From Deltaproteobacteria bacterium (GTDB taxonomy: Bacteria > Desulfobacterota > DSM-4660 > Desulfatiglandales > Desulfatiglandaceae): a DNA stretch of 15,218 nt. The stretch covers positions 1 through 15,218 of the forward strand of contig JABGPV010000118.1 in assembly GCA_018644785.1 (NCBI GenBank), given 5' to 3'. The notes below the pieces were generated by a model. The model ran no database searches, had not been told where the DNA came from, and saw only the letters and a list, made by a program, of their open reading frames with translations. Position 1 is the first letter of the stretch, and the number at the start of each line of letters is the position of its first letter. Shown here one piece after another: positions 1 through 6,065 of the stretch. Made by a program: the position numbers and the translations under genes.

Positions 1-176
1 ACAAACTGTTGCCCCTGTGCAAGGCCATGTTTTTTGAAACGAACCCGATCCCGGTGAAAACTTCCGCGGCACTGATGGGTTTGATCGGCGATGAAATGAG
101 ATTGCCCATGTGCCCAATGGGTTCTGCCAACCTGGAAAAACTAAAAAACGTGCTTACGGATTACGGTCTTATATAA
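1..176 (+). CDS. dapA: 4-hydroxy-tetrahydrodipicolinate synthase, C-terminal end (5' end outside window)
   Basis: Only the last 57 codons are present, read in frame from base 3 to the TAA at 174-176. The protein condenses pyruvate with aspartate semialdehyde, the first committed step of the diaminopimelate/lysine pathway in the cytoplasm. The tail contains ETNPIPVKTSAALMG, which matches the conserved C-terminal region of DapA (NPIPVK and following), and ends in a helical segment with LEKLKNVL as in the family. The catalytic lysine lies upstream and cannot be checked. The neighbour 39 bases downstream is dapB, the next enzyme of the pathway, which supports the call. The assignment rests on this short tail plus context. 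Confidence 0.85.
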   Translation, partial: KLLPLCKAMFFETNPIPVKTSAALMGLIGDEMRLPMCPMGSANLEKLKNVLTDYGLI

Positions 177-215
177 AGCGCAGAGGGAAAAATACAAGAT
201 CATGGAGGTTATATC

Positions 216-1019
216 ATGATTAGAATAATGGTTGCGGGGGCCGCCGGTCGCATGGGGGGAAGAATCATTCACATGATTCACCAGAACCCTGAGACCGAAC
301 TGGCAGGCGCCTTTGAACATCCCGGCCACAGAAGTGTGGGTGAAGATGCGGGATCGGTTGCTGGAATTGGCGAGTTGGGTGTCGGCATTTGCGGGTCCTT
401 TGATGAGGCCGCTGGCGGGGCGAATGTATTGATCGATTTCACACAGCCCCTGAGCACTCTTCAAAATACGCGAAAGGCTTCAGAAAAGGGGATTGCCGTG
501 GTCATCGGAACCACCGGGATCTCTGAAGACGGCATCTCAGAAATTAAAACCCTTGCGGAAAAAATGCCATGCGTCATGGCGCCCAATATGAGCGTCGGTG
601 TCAATGTCATGTTCAAAATTGCGGGGGAGATGGCGCGAATCTTAGGTAACGATTACGATATGGAAATTCTGGAAGCCCATCACCGGCTTAAAAAGGATGC
701 CCCAAGCGGAACCGCCATGCGGCTGGGACAGATTCTGGCGGAAGCGGTGGATCGTGATCTCGAAAAAGTCGGCGTTTATGGCCGAAAGGGAATGATCGGC
801 GAGCGAACCGATGAAGAGATCGGCATTCAGACCTGGCGCGCCGGTGATATTGCGGGAGAACATACGGTCATGTTCGGCGGCATTGGTGAGCGGTTGGAAC
901 TGGTGCACCGGGCCCATAATCGGGATAATTTTGCAAGGGGCGCCGTAAGGGCAGCCCTTTGGATCACCGGACAGCCGGCGGGGCTGTATGATATGCAGGA
1001 TGTATTGGGACTTAAATAG
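216..1019 (+). CDS. dapB: 4-hydroxy-tetrahydrodipicolinate reductase
   Basis: DapB reduces the DapA product to tetrahydrodipicolinate with NAD(P)H. The 267-aa length is normal for the family. The N-terminal dinucleotide-binding loop GAAGRMGGRI is at residues 8-17, GTTG at 98-101, and the family signature EAHHRLKKDAPSGTA at 153-167. By comparison with the E. coli enzyme, H155 and K159 are the catalytic pair. The ATG at 216 is preceded by GGAGG at 204-208, a good ribosome binding site. It follows dapA by 39 bases and precedes an aminotransferase that can complete the pathway. Its TAG stop is the first three bases of a 26-bp palindrome. Nothing is missing from the protein. Confidence 0.97.
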   Translation: MIRIMVAGAAGRMGGRIIHMIHQNPETELAGAFEHPGHRSVGEDAGSVAGIGELGVGICGSFDEAAGGANVLIDFTQPLSTLQNTRKASEKGIAVVIGTTGISEDGISEIKTLAEKMPCVMAPNMSVGVNVMFKIAGEMARILGNDYDMEILEAHHRLKKDAPSGTAMRLGQILAEAVDRDLEKVGVYGRKGMIGERTDEEIGIQTWRAGDIAGEHTVMFGGIGERLELVHRAHNRDNFARGAVRAALWITGQPAGLYDMQDVLGLK

Positions 1020-1042
1020 GGGCACGATGCATCGTGCCCCTA
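1017..1042. repeat. 26-bp perfect palindrome, REP-like, overlapping the dapB stop codon
   Basis: The half site TAGGGGCACGATG is followed immediately by its exact reverse complement, with no mismatch and no loop spacer. The first three bases are the TAG stop of dapB. No T-run follows, so it is a poor intrinsic terminator. The pattern (GTAGGGGC arms around a short inner palindrome) resembles dispersed palindromic elements of the REP type found in many bacterial genomes; this is from memory. In mRNA it could form a stem of up to about 11 bp that stabilises the upstream dapA-dapB message or reduces expression of the downstream gene. Only one copy is present in the window. Confidence 0.7.
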
Positions 1043-1078
1043 CTGTTGTTGTAAATATGGGTAACTGTAAAGAGGTTT

Positions 1079-2251
1079 ATGATGGAGAGATTTGAGAAAG
1101 CCGAGCGTTTAAAACAGCTTCCCCCCTACCTGTTTAAGGAGATTGATCGGAAGAAGGCCGAGGTAAAAGCCAGAGGTGTGGATATTATCGACCTGGGTGT
1201 GGGAGACCCGGACCTCCCCACCCCGGAACATATCATCGGGGAGATGAAGCGGGCGGCGGATGATCCGGAAAATCACCAGTATCCATCCTATTCGGGGATG
1301 TCGGATTTCAAGGAAGCCGTGGCCTGGTGGTATGGGGAGCGTTTTAACGTGGCGCTGGATCCGGCCTCGGAAGTGGTATCCCTCATCGGGAGCAAAGAAG
1401 GCATTGCCCATCTTCCCCTGGCCTTTATCAATCCGGGTGATGTGGCCCTGGTGCCCAGCCCGGCGTACCCGGTTTACAATATTGCAACCCTTTTTGCCGG
1501 TGGCGAGTCCCATGTGATGCCGTTATTGAGCCAGAATAATTTTTTGCCTGATCTGGAAGCCATTCCCCCGGAGGTGGCGGATCGCGCCAAGCTGATGTTT
1601 ATCAATTATCCCAATAACCCGACTTCAGCCGTGGCGGATCTGGATTTTTTCCGCCGTGTGGTCTCTTTTGCGGAAAAGCACAGCATTCTGGTCTGCCATG
1701 ATGCGGCCTATACGGAGATGGCTTTTGATGGATATCGGCCGCCCAGTTTTCTGGAGGTTGACGGGGCCAAAGAAGTGGGGATGGAGTTTCACTCCCTTTC
1801 CAAAACTTACAACATGACCGGGTGGCGAATCGGTTTTGCCGTGGGAAATCCGGACGGTGTTGCAGGGCTCGGCGCCATAAAAAGCAATATCGATTCCGGT
1901 GTGTTTCAGGCGGTGCAAAGGGCAGGGATCGAGGCCATCCGAGGGGACCAGGCTTGTGTTACGGACATGCACCGCATCTATTCGGGCCGGCGGGATCTCA
2001 TGGTTCAAGGACTCAGAGAAGCCGGGTTTGAGCTGGATCCGCCAAAGGCAACGTTCTATTTGTGGATCCGGGTGCCCGAAGGGTACACATCCGGATCGCT
2101 GGCCACCCGTCTTCTGGAAGAGGCGGGCCTGGTGGTCACGCCGGGTAATGGCTTTGGCGAGCCGGGGGAAGGGTATTTTCGCATTGCTTTGACCCAGAAC
2201 CGAAAAAGGCTCGGAGAGGCCATTGAGAGATTGAAAGGTCTGAAGTTGTAG
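1079..2251 (+). CDS. dapL: LL-diaminopimelate aminotransferase (class I/II PLP aminotransferase)
   Basis: A 390-aa fold-type I aminotransferase. The opening [20 protein letters not shown] and [12 protein letters not shown] (residues 38-49) are typical of the DapL type that converts tetrahydrodipicolinate directly to LL-diaminopimelate with glutamate as amino donor. NYPNNPT is at 176-182, and [12 protein letters not shown] at 239-250 carries the PLP Schiff-base lysine K242. The location after dapA and dapB is the main reason to prefer DapL over a general aspartate or alanine aminotransferase. There are two consecutive ATGs, at 1079 and 1082. The Shine-Dalgarno-like AAGAGG at 1070-1075 is better spaced for 1082, so the true protein may be one residue shorter. 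No dapD/dapC/dapE genes are in view, consistent with the one-step route. Confidence 0.88.
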   Translation: MMERFEKAERLKQLPPYLFKEIDRKKAEVKARGVDIIDLGVGDPDLPTPEHIIGEMKRAADDPENHQYPSYSGMSDFKEAVAWWYGERFNVALDPASEVVSLIGSKEGIAHLPLAFINPGDVALVPSPAYPVYNIATLFAGGESHVMPLLSQNNFLPDLEAIPPEVADRAKLMFINYPNNPTSAVADLDFFRRVVSFAEKHSILVCHDAAYTEMAFDGYRPPSFLEVDGAKEVGMEFHSLSKTYNMTGWRIGFAVGNPDGVAGLGAIKSNIDSGVFQAVQRAGIEAIRGDQACVTDMHRIYSGRRDLMVQGLREAGFELDPPKATFYLWIRVPEGYTSGSLATRLLEEAGLVVTPGNGFGEPGEGYFRIALTQNRKRLGEAIERLKGLKL

Positions 2252-2274
2252 GCATTTCAAAACAGCATGGGCCA

Positions 2275-2769
2275 ATGGAAAGCGCTTATATCGGTCTTGG
2301 ATCAAATATCGGTCATAAGATCGATCATTGCAGAAGGGCCATTTCCCTGATGGGACGGCTTGAAGGGTGTTCAGTGAGGGTGCAGTCGCCTTTTTACCGG
2401 ACTGAGCCGGTAGGGGTTGAGGGGCAGGACCTTTATGTGAACGGTGTTGTTGGTGTGGATACGGATCTTTCCGCCGATACGCTGCTAAAATGCCTTCTTG
2501 AGATTGAAGCGCATATGGGCCGGGTGAGACGGAAAAAATGGGACGCGAGGGTGATCGATCTGGATATTTTGCTCTTTGGTTCCAGGATCATCCAAAAGCC
2601 TGACTTAATTGTTCCCCATCCGCTCATGCATTTGAGACGTTTTGTGCTGACACCCATGTTGCAGATTGCACCCAACCTGATTCATCCGGTCTTGTGTAAG
2701 TCCATACGGGAGCTGGCCGGATCGCTTCCCGAAGATGGTCAGGCGGTGGAAATTTATGAGAGGCCCTGA
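2275..2769 (+). CDS. folK: 2-amino-4-hydroxy-6-hydroxymethyldihydropteridine diphosphokinase (HPPK)
   Basis: HPPK transfers pyrophosphate from ATP to 6-hydroxymethyl-dihydropterin in folate synthesis. The 164-aa length is typical of stand-alone FolK. YIGLGSNIG is at residues 5-13, SPFYRTEPVG at about 39-48, and the Mg/ATP signature WDARVIDLDILLFG at about 88-101 with the two conserved aspartates of DLD. The C-terminal part VPHPLMHLRRFVLTPM is also standard. The start at 2275 is 23 bases after the dapL stop. No strong ribosome binding site is visible, and no other in-frame ATG, GTG or TTG lies between dapL and this ATG, so translation may depend on coupling to dapL. It is not in the lysine pathway; it shares the transcript. 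Confidence 0.95.
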   Translation: MESAYIGLGSNIGHKIDHCRRAISLMGRLEGCSVRVQSPFYRTEPVGVEGQDLYVNGVVGVDTDLSADTLLKCLLEIEAHMGRVRRKKWDARVIDLDILLFGSRIIQKPDLIVPHPLMHLRRFVLTPMLQIAPNLIHPVLCKSIRELAGSLPEDGQAVEIYERP

Positions 2770-3015
2770 ATGCTGAGACTGCTGTTTTTTGGAATTCTGG
2801 CTTATTTCGTTTTCCGTTTCGTGCAGAAGATGCGCTTGTCTGGCGGAAGGGATCGTGGAAATACCGGTTTAGGGCCTGTGGATGAGATGGTTCAGGACCC
2901 GAATTGCATGACCTATATCCCAAAAAGCGGCGCCATCAGAAAGTCTGTAGGCGGTGAAACACATTTTTTTTGCAGCCAGGCGTGTGCTGATGCGTTTAAG
3001 CGGAAGAAACCGTAG
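2770..3015 (+). CDS. small membrane-anchored YHS/TRASH-like protein (PP0621-type)
   Basis: An 81-aa protein whose ATG touches the folK stop (TGA then ATG, no spacer), with GAGAGG at 2758-2763 as ribosome binding site. Residues 1-18 form one hydrophobic segment, followed by a basic linker. The cytoplasmic or periplasmic part carries DPNC (43-46) and CSQAC (68-72), spaced as in YHS/TRASH-type metal-binding modules, so C46, C68 and C72 may bind a metal ion. Small proteins of this shape are common in Proteobacteria (PP0621 family) and have no established function that I know of. The zero-base junction suggests translational coupling with folK. The reading frame is convincing; the role is not known. 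Confidence 0.8.
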   Translation: MLRLLFFGILAYFVFRFVQKMRLSGGRDRGNTGLGPVDEMVQDPNCMTYIPKSGAIRKSVGGETHFFCSQACADAFKRKKP

Positions 3016-3019
3016 TTTA

Positions 3020-3028
3020 TGGTATAAT
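3020..3028 (+). promoter_or_regulatory. candidate extended -10 promoter for fsa
   Basis: TGGTATAAT at 3020-3028 has a perfect TATAAT with the TG dinucleotide of an extended -10 element. No recognisable -35 hexamer lies 16-18 bases upstream, which extended -10 promoters can tolerate. It sits in the 61-base gap between the small YHS-like gene and fsa, the widest gap in this row apart from the palindrome region. Transcription would begin near 3035 and give a leader of about 40 bases. Motif match only. Confidence 0.4.
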
Positions 3029-3076
3029 AAATATCAAACCTTATAAATGCCGGGCTAACCGGGTTGGAGGATATGC

Positions 3077-3718
3077 ATGAAGTTTTTTATCGATACGGCA
3101 AATGTTGATGAGATTAAAGAAGCTCAGGATCTGGGCATGGTCGATGGCGTAACAACCAATCCCAGTCTGGTGGCCAAAGAGGGAAAGGATTTTCGAGGAC
3201 TGATTAAAGAGATCTGCGCTGTTGTTGCGGGCCCGGTCAGCGTCGAGGTGGTCAGCCTGGAAGCAGGGAAGATGGTTGAGGAGGCGCAGGACCTGGCGGC
3301 TATGGCGGATAATATTGTCATCAAGGTGCCACTCATTGAAGAGGGTCTGAAGGCTGTGAAAGTGTTGACCGAAAAAGGGATCAAAACCAATGTGACCCTG
3401 TGTTTTTCACCGGTCCAGGCATTGATGGCCGCAAAGGCGGGTGCCGCCTATATCAGCCCATTTGTAGGAAGGCTTGATGACATCAGTTCCGTGGGAATGG
3501 ACCTGGTGGAGCAAATTGCCGCCATCTATGAAAACTACGCCTATGAAACGGAAATTATCGTGGCCAGTGTGCGAAATCCGATCCATGTGCTGGATGCTGC
3601 CCTGGTCGGGGCTGATATCGCCACCATTCCACTGAAAGTTATTCGGCAATTGATCAAGCACCCCTTAACCGACATTGGTCTGGAGAATTTTTTAGCGGAT
3701 TGGAAAAAATTGGGCTGA
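3077..3718 (+). CDS. fsa: transaldolase / fructose-6-phosphate aldolase family protein
   Basis: A 213-aa class I aldolase of the short transaldolase subfamily (TalC/MipB/Fsa). The N-terminus [13 protein letters not shown] carries the conserved aspartate D6, TTNPSL is at residues 26-31, and NIVIKVP places the Schiff-base lysine at K83. [12 protein letters not shown] (about 104-115) and SPFVGRLDD (about 127-135) complete the family pattern. Members either transfer dihydroxyacetone units between sugar phosphates or cleave fructose 6-phosphate; sequence reading alone does not separate the two, so the symbol is tentative. The start has GGAGG at 3066-3070. The lytic transglycosylase gene downstream overlaps its last codons by 19 bases. 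Confidence 0.9.
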   Translation: MKFFIDTANVDEIKEAQDLGMVDGVTTNPSLVAKEGKDFRGLIKEICAVVAGPVSVEVVSLEAGKMVEEAQDLAAMADNIVIKVPLIEEGLKAVKVLTEKGIKTNVTLCFSPVQALMAAKAGAAYISPFVGRLDDISSVGMDLVEQIAAIYENYAYETEIIVASVRNPIHVLDAALVGADIATIPLKVIRQLIKHPLTDIGLENFLADWKKLG

Positions 3719-4308
3719 AAAAGAACATCACAAAAAAATGCCTCCGGGGGGCCATGGTGGTAATGGCCCTTTCCCTGTTTGGCCAGGATCTGGTTTCGGC
3801 GGAAATTTTCCGTTATGTGGACAGAAACGGGGTGTGGCACTTCACAAACCGTAAAACTGACAGTCGGTATCGGCTTTATGTTCGTTCCGGCAACAGAACA
3901 CCATCGGAATATCTGGCCGAGTACGGCGGCATCGTAAAAAACGCTTCCGATCGTTTTGGGGTTGATATCCATTTTATCAAAGCGATTATCAAGGCTGAAT
4001 CGGGCTTTGACCAGGAGGCGGTTTCTAAAAAGGGTGCCAAAGGCCTGATGCAGTTGATGCCGGGGACGGCCAGCGACATGGAGGTTATGGATCCCCACGA
4101 TCCGGAAGAAAACATCGTAGGCGGCACCCGGTATTTCAGCCTGTTGCTCAAGCGTTTCAAGAACAATAAAACCCTGGCCCTGGCGGCCTATAATGCCGGT
4201 CCCGAGACTGTGGAAAACTACAATGGGATTCCGCCCTTTCCGGAGACCCGGGCGTTTGTTGAAAGGGTGATGCGTTACTACCGTTCTTACAAGAATGCCG
4301 CCAAGTGA
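3700..4308 (+). CDS. secreted lytic transglycosylase with N-terminal DUF4124
   Basis: A 202-aa periplasmic murein hydrolase of the SLT (Slt70-like) family. A basic N-region (KKNITKKC) and hydrophobic core to about residue 34 form a signal peptide. Residues 35-60 ([18 protein letters not shown]) match DUF4124, common at the front of proteobacterial transglycosylases. The SLT domain runs from about 75 to the end: KAESGF with catalytic glutamate E100, KGLMQLMP at about 114-121 and [10 protein letters not shown] at about 162-171. The start is a TTG at 3700 inside fsa. The first ATG (3754) would remove the basic part of the signal peptide, so the TTG is preferred, although its GGAG (3682-3685) is rather distant. 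Expression is probably coupled to fsa. It likely cleaves the MurNAc-GlcNAc bond of peptidoglycan. Confidence 0.88.
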   Translation: MEKIGLKKNITKKCLRGAMVVMALSLFGQDLVSAEIFRYVDRNGVWHFTNRKTDSRYRLYVRSGNRTPSEYLAEYGGIVKNASDRFGVDIHFIKAIIKAESGFDQEAVSKKGAKGLMQLMPGTASDMEVMDPHDPEENIVGGTRYFSLLLKRFKNNKTLALAAYNAGPETVENYNGIPPFPETRAFVERVMRYYRSYKNAAK

Positions 4309-4367
4309 GGGGTTGTATTGCTTAAAATTCTGACCGGATTGAAAGAACCTGTTTTTGTATTTTCTTA

Positions 4368-4396
4368 TTGACAAATCGAGGTGTTCGGATTAAATA
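4368..4396 (+). promoter_or_regulatory. possible sigma-70 promoter upstream of the tRNA promoter
   Basis: A perfect TTGACA at 4368-4373 is followed 16 bases later by TTAAAT (4390-4395), which matches the -10 consensus in four of six positions. It lies in the 222-base gap between the transglycosylase gene and tRNA-Gly, where I see no open reading frame or structured RNA. It could be a second, distal promoter for the tRNA pair. The weak -10 keeps the confidence low. Confidence 0.3.
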
Positions 4397-4491
4397 ACGG
4401 CCTATGTCGCAGCCGAGTTTTTTTGCTGTGAAATTTGAAGGGCGGAGGGTCGGCCGAACCGAAAATACTCAAGGTTCTGCAGTGTTTTTTG

Positions 4492-4519
4492 TTGACAAAA
4501 CCGCTTGGTTCTGTAAAAT
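4492..4519 (+). promoter_or_regulatory. sigma-70 promoter of the tRNA-Gly/tRNA-Cys unit
   Basis: TTGACA (4492-4497) and TAAAAT (4514-4519) are separated by 16 bases. The first is a perfect -35 hexamer; the second differs from TATAAT at one position. The predicted start is near 4526, only a few bases before the first tRNA base at 4531, as is usual for tRNA genes. A T-run just upstream of the -35 box is consistent with a strong stable-RNA promoter. Confidence 0.75.
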
Positions 4520-4530
4520 AGCCTGATTTT

Positions 4531-4606
4531 GCGGGAATAGCTCAGCTGGTAGAGCTCCACGTTGCCAACGTGGTTGTCGCGGGTTCAAGTCCCGTTTCCC
4601 GCTCCA
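4531..4606 (+). tRNA. tRNA-Gly (anticodon GCC)
   Basis: A complete 76-base cloverleaf including encoded CCA. Acceptor strands GCGGGAA and TTCCCGC pair fully, with T4603 as discriminator and CCA at 4604-4606. The D arm contains AGCTCAGCTGGTAGAGC, the anticodon stem is CCACG/CGTGG with loop TTGCCAA, and the T arm contains GGGTTCAAGTCCC. The anticodon GCC is at 4564-4566 and reads GGC and GGU glycine codons. It is six bases from tRNA-Cys and shares its transcript. Confidence 0.96.
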
Positions 4607-4612
4607 TAAAAA

Positions 4613-4688
4613 GGCGGCATAGCCAAGTGGCTAAGGCAGCGGTCTGCAAAACCGTTATTCACCAGTTCGAATCTGGTTGCCGCCTCCA
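4613..4688 (+). tRNA. tRNA-Cys (anticodon GCA)
   Basis: A complete 76-base cloverleaf with encoded CCA (4686-4688). Acceptor strands GGCGGCA and TGCCGCC pair fully, with T4685 as discriminator, which suits cysteine tRNA (U73). The anticodon stem GCGGT/ACCGT has one G-U pair and encloses the loop CTGCAAA, anticodon GCA at 4646-4648. The T arm is ACCAG-TTCGAAT-CTGGT. A terminator follows ten bases later. A degenerate copy of this tRNA and its terminator lies about 1.3 kb downstream at 5925-6061. Confidence 0.96.
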
Positions 4689-4697
4689 GAAAAAACC

Positions 4698-4740
4698 AAA
4701 AGGACCGTAAGCAAAAAGAAAAGCTTACGGTCCTTTTTTT
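4698..4740 (+). terminator. intrinsic terminator of the tRNA unit
   Basis: A perfect 15-bp stem (4698-4712 with 4723-4737, core GGACCGTAAGC) closes a ten-base A-rich loop and is followed by a run of Ts ending at 4740. It stands ten bases after the CCA of tRNA-Cys. The same hairpin, with one changed base in the loop, recurs at 6001-6043. Confidence 0.93.
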
Positions 4741-4866
4741 GTGCCTGAAAACATACCTTTTCTAGAATCAATCTAAATGGCTTTCATTTTTATATATATT
4801 TTCATTAATAATGGTGATAGACTTCTGAAATTATTAAATTCTAGCGATGGAAAGGAGCTTTTTGCC
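4741..4866 (+). promoter_or_regulatory. AT-rich leader of the secreted-protein gene
   Basis: This gap between the tRNA terminator and the next gene is clearly richer in A and T than its surroundings (for example the TATATATATT run near 4790-4800). It must hold the promoter of the following gene, since a strong terminator lies just upstream. TTCATT (4783-4788) with TAATAA (4806-4811) is the best pair I can find, and it is weak. AAAGGAG at 4851-4857 is a good ribosome binding site ten bases before the chosen ATG at 4867. Confidence 0.35.
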
Positions 4867-5907
4867 ATGAAAAAGACAGTGTATTTGCTTGTGATGTCCA
4901 TGATTCTTTTTTGTTTTACCAGTATCAGTTTTGCCGGGATCCCCGGAGCAACGGACAAGGTGAAGGCAGCGAGTCTTCTGGTTCCATTTTTTGAAGCGGG
5001 TATCGATTCAGCGACTCACCCGGAAGATACTCTATTGGTGGTTTGGGCACCGGTCGCTGCTGCTGGTACGAAAATTCATTACCATGTATGGGATGTAGAT
5101 GGAAATGATGTAGGTCTATATGGCAACATTGATCTAGGTTTTGTGGAGAGCTGGAATACGTCTATGAGAGGTCTCATCAGCGTCGCTTCTTCAGCTGTAA
5201 AGACGGCGCTCACCGATTCCACAGGCAATTATTATCGGGGATTTGTTACCATAGATGTTGTGTCGGCAGATACCGTTTTGAATCCCACGGAGACCGGTTA
5301 TCCTTTCGCTACCGGGAACAACCTCGAAGGGTGGATATATTACGTTCGTATTCCCGAGGGATCATCTAACGCTCTTGCCATGGTTCCAATTGAAGAGGTG
5401 GGAACCAGTATATCTCCTTATTTATACGGCTTCTATTCCAATTCTGATGGAAGGGAGGAGATTAATGTTGATGCAAGGGCCTGTGCAGCGTCATTGGCAA
5501 CAGGCGGAAGTTGTACAAATTATACTACGATTGATAGAATACGCTCGAGAGTATTTCTAGATAGCACTTCACTTAATGCTTCCACTCGAATAATCCTATT
5601 TTACTGGGATGCAAATCGAACGGAGGGCATTTCAACGTATTGCGACGCTGAGTCCTGTGACTCAAGCTACGCATATAAACGCTACAATGAAAGTGGCACT
5701 CTGGTACAGGATACCACCATCAGACTTGATCACGTTGTCAACATTATCGAGGTGTCGGGAACAGAGAACGGCTTCGTCTCAATATGGGATATTGCAGACC
5801 CTACGGGAAATTGGAATGTATACGCTTTTTCCATAACCAAAGTTCAGCCTGCCTCCGGACCATCTACGAACTGGGATGCGATTTTGGAGTCCTATATAAA
5901 CCCATAA
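4867..5907 (+). CDS. secreted protein of unknown function, between tRNA-Cys repeats
   Basis: The frame is open from 4777, but the ATG at 4867 is preferred: it follows AAAGGAG and begins a classical signal peptide (MKKTVYLL, hydrophobic core, cleavage after SFA near residue 23). That gives a 346-aa precursor. The mature part begins GIPGATDKVKAASLLVPFFE and is rich in beta-strand-forming, Ser/Thr/Asn/Gly-rich sequence, with no membrane segment after the signal. Four cysteines occur in two close pairs (RACAASLATGGSC and YCDAESC) and may form disulfides outside the cytoplasm. I recognise no catalytic motif. The general style (LLVPFFE, DTLLVV near the N-terminus) recalls uncharacterised exported proteins of deltaproteobacteria; this is an impression. 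Codon use is AT-richer than neighbours (more CTA, ATA, AGA), which suggests separate origin. It is framed by direct repeats of tRNA-Cys plus terminator. Confidence 0.8.
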   Translation: MKKTVYLLVMSMILFCFTSISFAGIPGATDKVKAASLLVPFFEAGIDSATHPEDTLLVVWAPVAAAGTKIHYHVWDVDGNDVGLYGNIDLGFVESWNTSMRGLISVASSAVKTALTDSTGNYYRGFVTIDVVSADTVLNPTETGYPFATGNNLEGWIYYVRIPEGSSNALAMVPIEEVGTSISPYLYGFYSNSDGREEINVDARACAASLATGGSCTNYTTIDRIRSRVFLDSTSLNASTRIILFYWDANRTEGISTYCDAESCDSSYAYKRYNESGTLVQDTTIRLDHVVNIIEVSGTENGFVSIWDIADPTGNWNVYAFSITKVQPASGPSTNWDAILESYINP

Positions 5908-5924
5908 GTATTTGTAATTGATAA

Positions 5925-5994
5925 GGCTGCTAGACAAAGGCAGCGGTATTCAAAACCGTTATTGGCCGGTTCGAATCCGGTTTTGCAGCTTACA
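5925..5994 (+). pseudogene. degenerate tRNA-Cys copy (tRNA-like, anticodon position UCA)
   Basis: This 70-base stretch aligns with the tRNA-Cys at 4613-4688. The segment AGGCAGCGGT, the anticodon stem and the T loop (GGTTCGAATC) are kept, with compensatory-looking changes in the T stem (CCGG/CCGG). About seven bases of the D arm are missing and the encoded CCA is lost (TTACA instead of TCCA). The outer stem can still form: AGGCTGC (5924-5930) pairs with GCAGCTT (5985-5991) with one G-T pair. The anticodon loop is ATTCAAA, so the anticodon position reads TCA (5950-5952), complementary to UGA, in place of GCA. Without a proper D arm it is probably not a working tRNA. It starts 17 bases after the stop of the secreted-protein gene and is likely transcribed as its 3' tail. 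Confidence 0.72.
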
Positions 5995-5996
5995 GG

Positions 5997-6043
5997 AAAA
6001 AAAAGGACCGTAAGCAAAAATAAAAGCTTACGGTCCTTTTTTT
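5997..6043. terminator. bidirectional intrinsic terminator between convergent genes
   Basis: A 15-bp perfect stem (6001-6015 with 6026-6040) with loop AAAAATAAAA is followed by Ts to 6043 on the + strand. On the - strand the eight As at 5997-6004 give a T-run after the same hairpin. It can therefore end the secreted-protein transcript from the left and the long Bat-protease transcript from the right, whose last stop codon is only 23 bases away. Confidence 0.92.
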
Positions 6044-6065
6044 ATGCTCGGAAAATATACCGATC

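Larger units (their letters stand above)
4613..4757 (+). repeat. direct repeat, copy 1: tRNA-Cys plus terminator
   Basis: This segment (intact tRNA-Cys, the terminator hairpin and about 17 bases beyond it ending in ATACC) is matched by a second segment at 5925-6061 in the same orientation. Identity is near complete in the terminator stems, high from the AAGGCAGCGGT of the D/anticodon region through the T loop, and weak in the first 15 bases. Beyond ATACC the two copies diverge. The pair encloses one secreted-protein gene. Confidence 0.8.
5925..6061 (+). repeat. direct repeat, copy 2: degenerate tRNA-Cys plus terminator
   Basis: This is the second member of the pair with 4613-4757. After the tRNA-like part, both copies have an A-rich spacer, the same GGACCGTAAGC hairpin and T-run, then a similar short tail (GAAAACATACC in copy 1, GAAAATATACC in copy 2). 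Similarity ends there, inside or just before the end of the convergent S41/beta-lactamase gene at 6066. The tRNA part has drifted far more than the terminator, as expected if only the terminator remains under selection. Confidence 0.78.

Noticed and set aside
1625..2305. 226-aa open frame on the - strand opposite dapL
   Set aside because: It is fully antisense to an intact aminotransferase with its catalytic lysine, and shows no family pattern.
3541..4374. 277-aa open frame on the - strand across fsa and the transglycosylase gene
   Set aside because: It lies antisense to two genes with clear family motifs, has no recognisable domain and no good ribosome binding site; it is a by-product of codon use.
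4441..4491. Weak hairpin GAACC/GGTTC followed by a T-run as a terminator for the transglycosylase gene
   Set aside because: The stem is only five base pairs with a twelve-base loop and the Ts do not follow directly; not convincing.
4777..4866. Upstream ATG giving the secreted protein 30 extra residues
   Set aside because: No ribosome binding site, and the extension would put the signal peptide in the interior; the ATG at 4867 has AAAGGAG and starts a classical signal peptide.
5925..5994. Possible selenocysteine tRNA because of the UCA anticodon position
   Set aside because: It lacks the long variable arm and extended acceptor/T stems of tRNA-Sec, lacks CCA and aligns with tRNA-Cys.
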